Made by a program: the position numbers and the translations under genes. The notes below the pieces were generated by a model, which was not told the origin of the DNA, did not search any database, and saw only the letters and a program-made list of their open reading frames with translations. 64,000 nucleotides of DNA. Origin: Effrenium voratum (Eukaryota > Sar > Dinophyceae > Suessiales > Symbiodiniaceae). This document shows positions 60,950 through 64,000 of this stretch, piece after piece; position 1 is the stretch's first letter, and every line of letters begins with the position of its first letter. The DNA lies in NCBI GenBank assembly GCA_963377175.1, contig CAUJNA010000591.1, forward strand, positions 1,228,423 to 1,292,422, given 5' to 3'.

Positions 60950-61770
60950 CCTCCTGCTTACTAAGTTTTATTCACTTTCCATTTCAAAGATATTTGGGAA
61001 ACATTTTGGAAAGGAGTTCATGTGCAAGTAGCAATTCAGATTAAACTCCTTCCGGATAAATTGCTGCTTGAAATGTTATACAACTAAAGTCACATTTGGA
61101 AAGGAAAACCTTTTTGGCCCTTCATTCAAAACATAAAAGTAGAATACCGCATTTTCTTGTCACCTTCTGTTCTTAACTAAAATCCAACTTGGCATAAGGA
61201 GACTTATAAGGAGCCGTAGAAGGAGCCTTGAGAGAAGCATTACAATGAGCTTTAGTCACCTGCAGGTCAGTGACAAGTACTTGCTGTCTGTGGTCTGCTA
61301 CATCTTCGCAACTGTTTAAATAGAACTTATAGCAAGAGTCCGTCGTTATAAAACTATATTCAGGCCCTAATTGAATTTAACCGAAAGCCTTTTGGAAGAG
61401 AACATCGCATTTGACAACAAGATTAAGAATGCAATTCTGATGGGTTATGTCCCTATCAAACTCCACCAAAACACAATATTAATTCACATTAACACCGTAG
61501 TTGGAAAGGAAATCCCGTTTGAATCTTCATTGTGAATAGGAATTCCATTTCACTGACTTTTTCAGCAGCGTCTGTTGAACATGTTTAGCAATCAACATCC
61601 TATTTAGTACAAGGAGCCTCGACAGGATCTTTTAAGCAGCTTTATTGAGGAGCTTCATAAGAGGCCTGATAAGCAAGATCTCAAGCCAAGTTCTATTTAG
61701 ATTCCAATGTCTGTTTATTTCAAGCCTTATTTGGTAAGACTTTCCTCTTATCAGGCTACTCTAGGCGGAG
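60950..61770. other. AT-richer, repeat-poor stretch
   Basis: About 800 bases with lower GC and none of the C-rich or MITE sequence of its surroundings. A weak internal repeat links TTTGGAAAGGAAAACC (about 61096) with GTTGGAAAGGAAATCCC (about 61500), followed in both by a TTCATT element. No open frame of note on either strand. Function unknown. Confidence 0.5.
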
Positions 61771-61974
61771 GTTGCTGACACAACAAATGTCAATGCATAT
61801 CGAAGCAAGGCGTGTGCATATGTGGTCACACCTTCAGCAAGAACCTAAGAAAACAAATCTCAACCAAACTACCGAAATTCGAGGAACATTGCCCAAAAGT
61901 CAAGAGCGCAGGCTGCTCTCCCTCTGCCATGGGTGCGAGCACCTGACAGTTCTACAACGGCGCGTGCTTCGGTC

Positions 61975-62130
61975 TCCAGCCAGAGCCTTGCTCAAAGGCG
62001 CTCGGGCCCAGCGAGAGCCCATCCAAAAGCCCACCATGCGGCGCCAAGCACCGTCGGCAAAAACAAGCTCGCCGGGATCTTTTTGCTGGACCAGGCTGGC
62101 GGACGACCACATCGAGCTGCGCGAAATGCA
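61975..62130 (-). CDS. Candidate exon, strand ambiguous
   Basis: Minus-strand frame from an ATG at 62112 reads MWSSASLVQQKDPGELVF, then ADGAWRRMVGFWMGSRW and up to PLSK with a GC donor (GCAAG|GCTCTG). On the plus strand an ATG at 62036 gives a frame ending DDHIELREMQ at an ideal GC donor (CAG|GCAAGT, 62130). Both have G/C-biased third positions. Minus is preferred only because the confirmed genes are all minus. Confidence 0.4.
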
Positions 62131-62825
62131 GGCAAGTGCGCGCCTTTGTTTTCCAAGTTGTCACATTGGAAGGGTGTCCCCCGACTGAACATGCAGCAAG
62201 CCGCATGTAGCGCGAGCTCCGAGATGGCATGCACCGCCGGTCAATGCCGCAAGGCTGGGCAACCCGTGTCTACTCGCAGCCAAGTCTGCAAGGCGACGGT
62301 GTTTTGTTACATCATGTCACATGTCACAAGAAGACAAAGGAAAACAAAAAGCAAAACAAAAAATGAAAAACAAAAGCTTGGGGCTGAAACCAAAGCGAAT
62401 CCCCAGAGATTGGAATTATAATATTATGTGTTTTCTCGAGGCGTTGCTTGCTTTTTGGTTTTCCTCTCAGTACTTGCCTGCATATGGAAGAGTCAAATCG
62501 AGCTCACATATGGTTCTGGTATTGCACCTGTCCCCCCCCCCAAAAAAAAGAAAACAGAGTTTTTGTTTACACTTTCCAAGCGTAGTACACAAAAAAGAAC
62601 ACTGTAAAACTGAATGTTTTGTTTGGCGTGCCCACTTAACATCTCAGGGCCAGAATCTGGTCAGCCGGTCAGAGGTTTTGCGCACGCACTTTCATGATTC
62701 TGCATCTTAAACGTATGTCTACAACATACCAAGCGGTCTGGCATAAAGATGTGTCGTGTCAATACACAACAACCATGTGAAAGGACTTGAAAAAGCAAAA
62801 GGTAGATCATGTCGGGGCTGACCAT

Positions 62826-62852
62826 ACATATACATATATATATATATATATA
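62826..62852. repeat. TA dinucleotide repeat
   Basis: TATATA run of about 12 units. Confidence 0.9.
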
Positions 62853-63681
62853 TTGTAGCCGGCGTATCTGGAACTCCAATTTCGCTGGGGCCTCGGGCCT
62901 TCTTCACCTGGCACGCACGAGACTCACCGCGTGCTAGCGTTGCCAAGGAGCGTTGCCAAGGCTACACTCGCAAGGGTGAACCGCCTTCTTATAGGTCCCT
63001 CAGATTTGAGATTAGTAAGGCTGCCCATGTTTTTCTTTTTAGCCTATTTTAGTAGGGGAACCCAAAACCCAACAAAAAAGGGTGAGAAAGGGCACCTAGC
63101 TGAGTGACCTAGCATCTTCTGGGTGATTTTGGATTGGATTGCTTTGGTCGTAAGGGGTCCCTTGTCGCCTAGTACGCCGACGTTGCTTGGCGTTTTGGAC
63201 ATATATGAGAGGATAGAGGATAACCCCCCCCCTAACCCCCCCCCGCACGACGTCTCATACGTGGGGTACCAGGAAGGGGGGCGGGGGGTGGGGGTCCCCC
63301 ACGTACCGCGCGGTGATTTGATGATGTTCCACTAAACGTAGTCTTCGGGGAGCCGCTGTCGCAAAACAGGGGTCCCAGGCCCGATTCCCCCTGCCGGCTC
63401 TTTTGCTGGTTTGGGTGTACTGCCTCCTTTTGCCCACAATCTGGAAAAACTCTGTGTTTTTGGACGTCCTCTTTGCGAAAACGCTGGAAAAACCGAGTTT
63501 TTTGCGGGAAATACTGGGAGCAAAGGGGAAACGTAAGGAAGTGGAAGGAAATGAGGGGAGGAAATAGGAAGTAGACATGACAGGAAAGCAACGGGAAATG
63601 AAAGGGAATGAAAGGGACAGAAATGAAAACAAGAGGAGTGCAGGGGGAATGACAGGGAAACAAAGCACAAGGAAACCAAAC

Positions 63682-63962
63682 ATACATACATACATTACAT
63701 TACATTACATTACATTACATTACATTACATTACATTACATTACATTACATTACATTACATTACATTACATTACATTACATACATACATACATACATTAAT
63801 TACATTACATTACATTACAATACATTACATTACACTACATTACATTACATTACATTACATACATACATTAAAAAAAAAAAAAAAAACATAACATAACATA
63901 ACATAACATAACATAACATACATACATACATACATACATACATACATGCATACATACATACA

Positions 63963-63993
<31 letters not shown>

Positions 63994-64000
63994 CATACAT
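63682..64000. repeat. ATTAC/CATA microsatellites at right edge
   Basis: ATTAC pentamers (about 63690-63860), an A18 run, then CATAA pentamers and CATA tetramers to the window end. The Tyr-Ile-Thr-Leu-His frame here is an artefact. Confidence 0.95.

Overview
The window looks like nuclear DNA of a dinoflagellate (Symbiodiniaceae-like or a relative; species not assignable from sequence alone). It is gene-poor. Coding sequence is cut into very small GC-rich exons (24-114 bases) lying in introns of hundreds to thousands of bases, and most 5' splice sites read GC instead of GT. All exons I could join by reading frame lie on the minus strand, which fits the unidirectional gene arrangement known in dinoflagellates. 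There are no prokaryotic operons, CRISPR arrays, rRNA or intact tRNA genes.

From 25.4 kb down to 1.6 kb (minus strand) I could assemble about 25 exons of a midasin (MDN1/Rea1) homologue, the giant dynein-like AAA ATPase that remodels pre-60S ribosomes. They cover the segment just before AAA1, the AAA1 module (Walker A at 23.9 kb, Walker B-like at 21.8 kb, arginine/tryptophan-cysteine helix at 16.2 kb) and AAA2 (Walker A at 8.8 kb, Walker B at 1.6 kb). The gene continues beyond the left edge. Most junctions keep phase and rebuild conserved family motifs across the intron, which is the main evidence for GC-AG splicing here. Candidate exons of the N-terminal part or of an unrelated gene lie at 27.9, 30.3, 32.3, 33.4 and 34.9 kb.

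From 56.9 to 51.7 kb (minus strand) five exons form a TVP38/TMEM64 (DedA-like, SNARE-associated Golgi) membrane protein ending in a TAA stop; all of the splice donors I could place are GC. Just downstream, at 51.2 kb, a minus-strand exon opens with a signal-peptide-like Met segment of an unrecognised gene. Further candidate exons lie at 49.5, 50.3, 50.7, 60.3 and 62.1 kb.

Between these gene units lies a satellite island of about 13 kb (35.47-48.33 kb) made of three adjoining families that share one design: AT-rich inverted arms around a GC-rich core, repeated in tandem, with higher-order duplications (853-base and about 3342-base offsets). It has no convincing coding capacity.

The introns and intergenic DNA hold several families of short foldback elements (MITE-like, about 100-135 bases, terminal inverted repeats), a SINE-like family with a tRNA D-arm-like segment, and many micro- and minisatellites (GGGATGCCA x18, GTGATGCGG, G-rich GGTGGTGGGT, TA, TTC/TCC, ATTAC). 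Both window edges fall in microsatellites.
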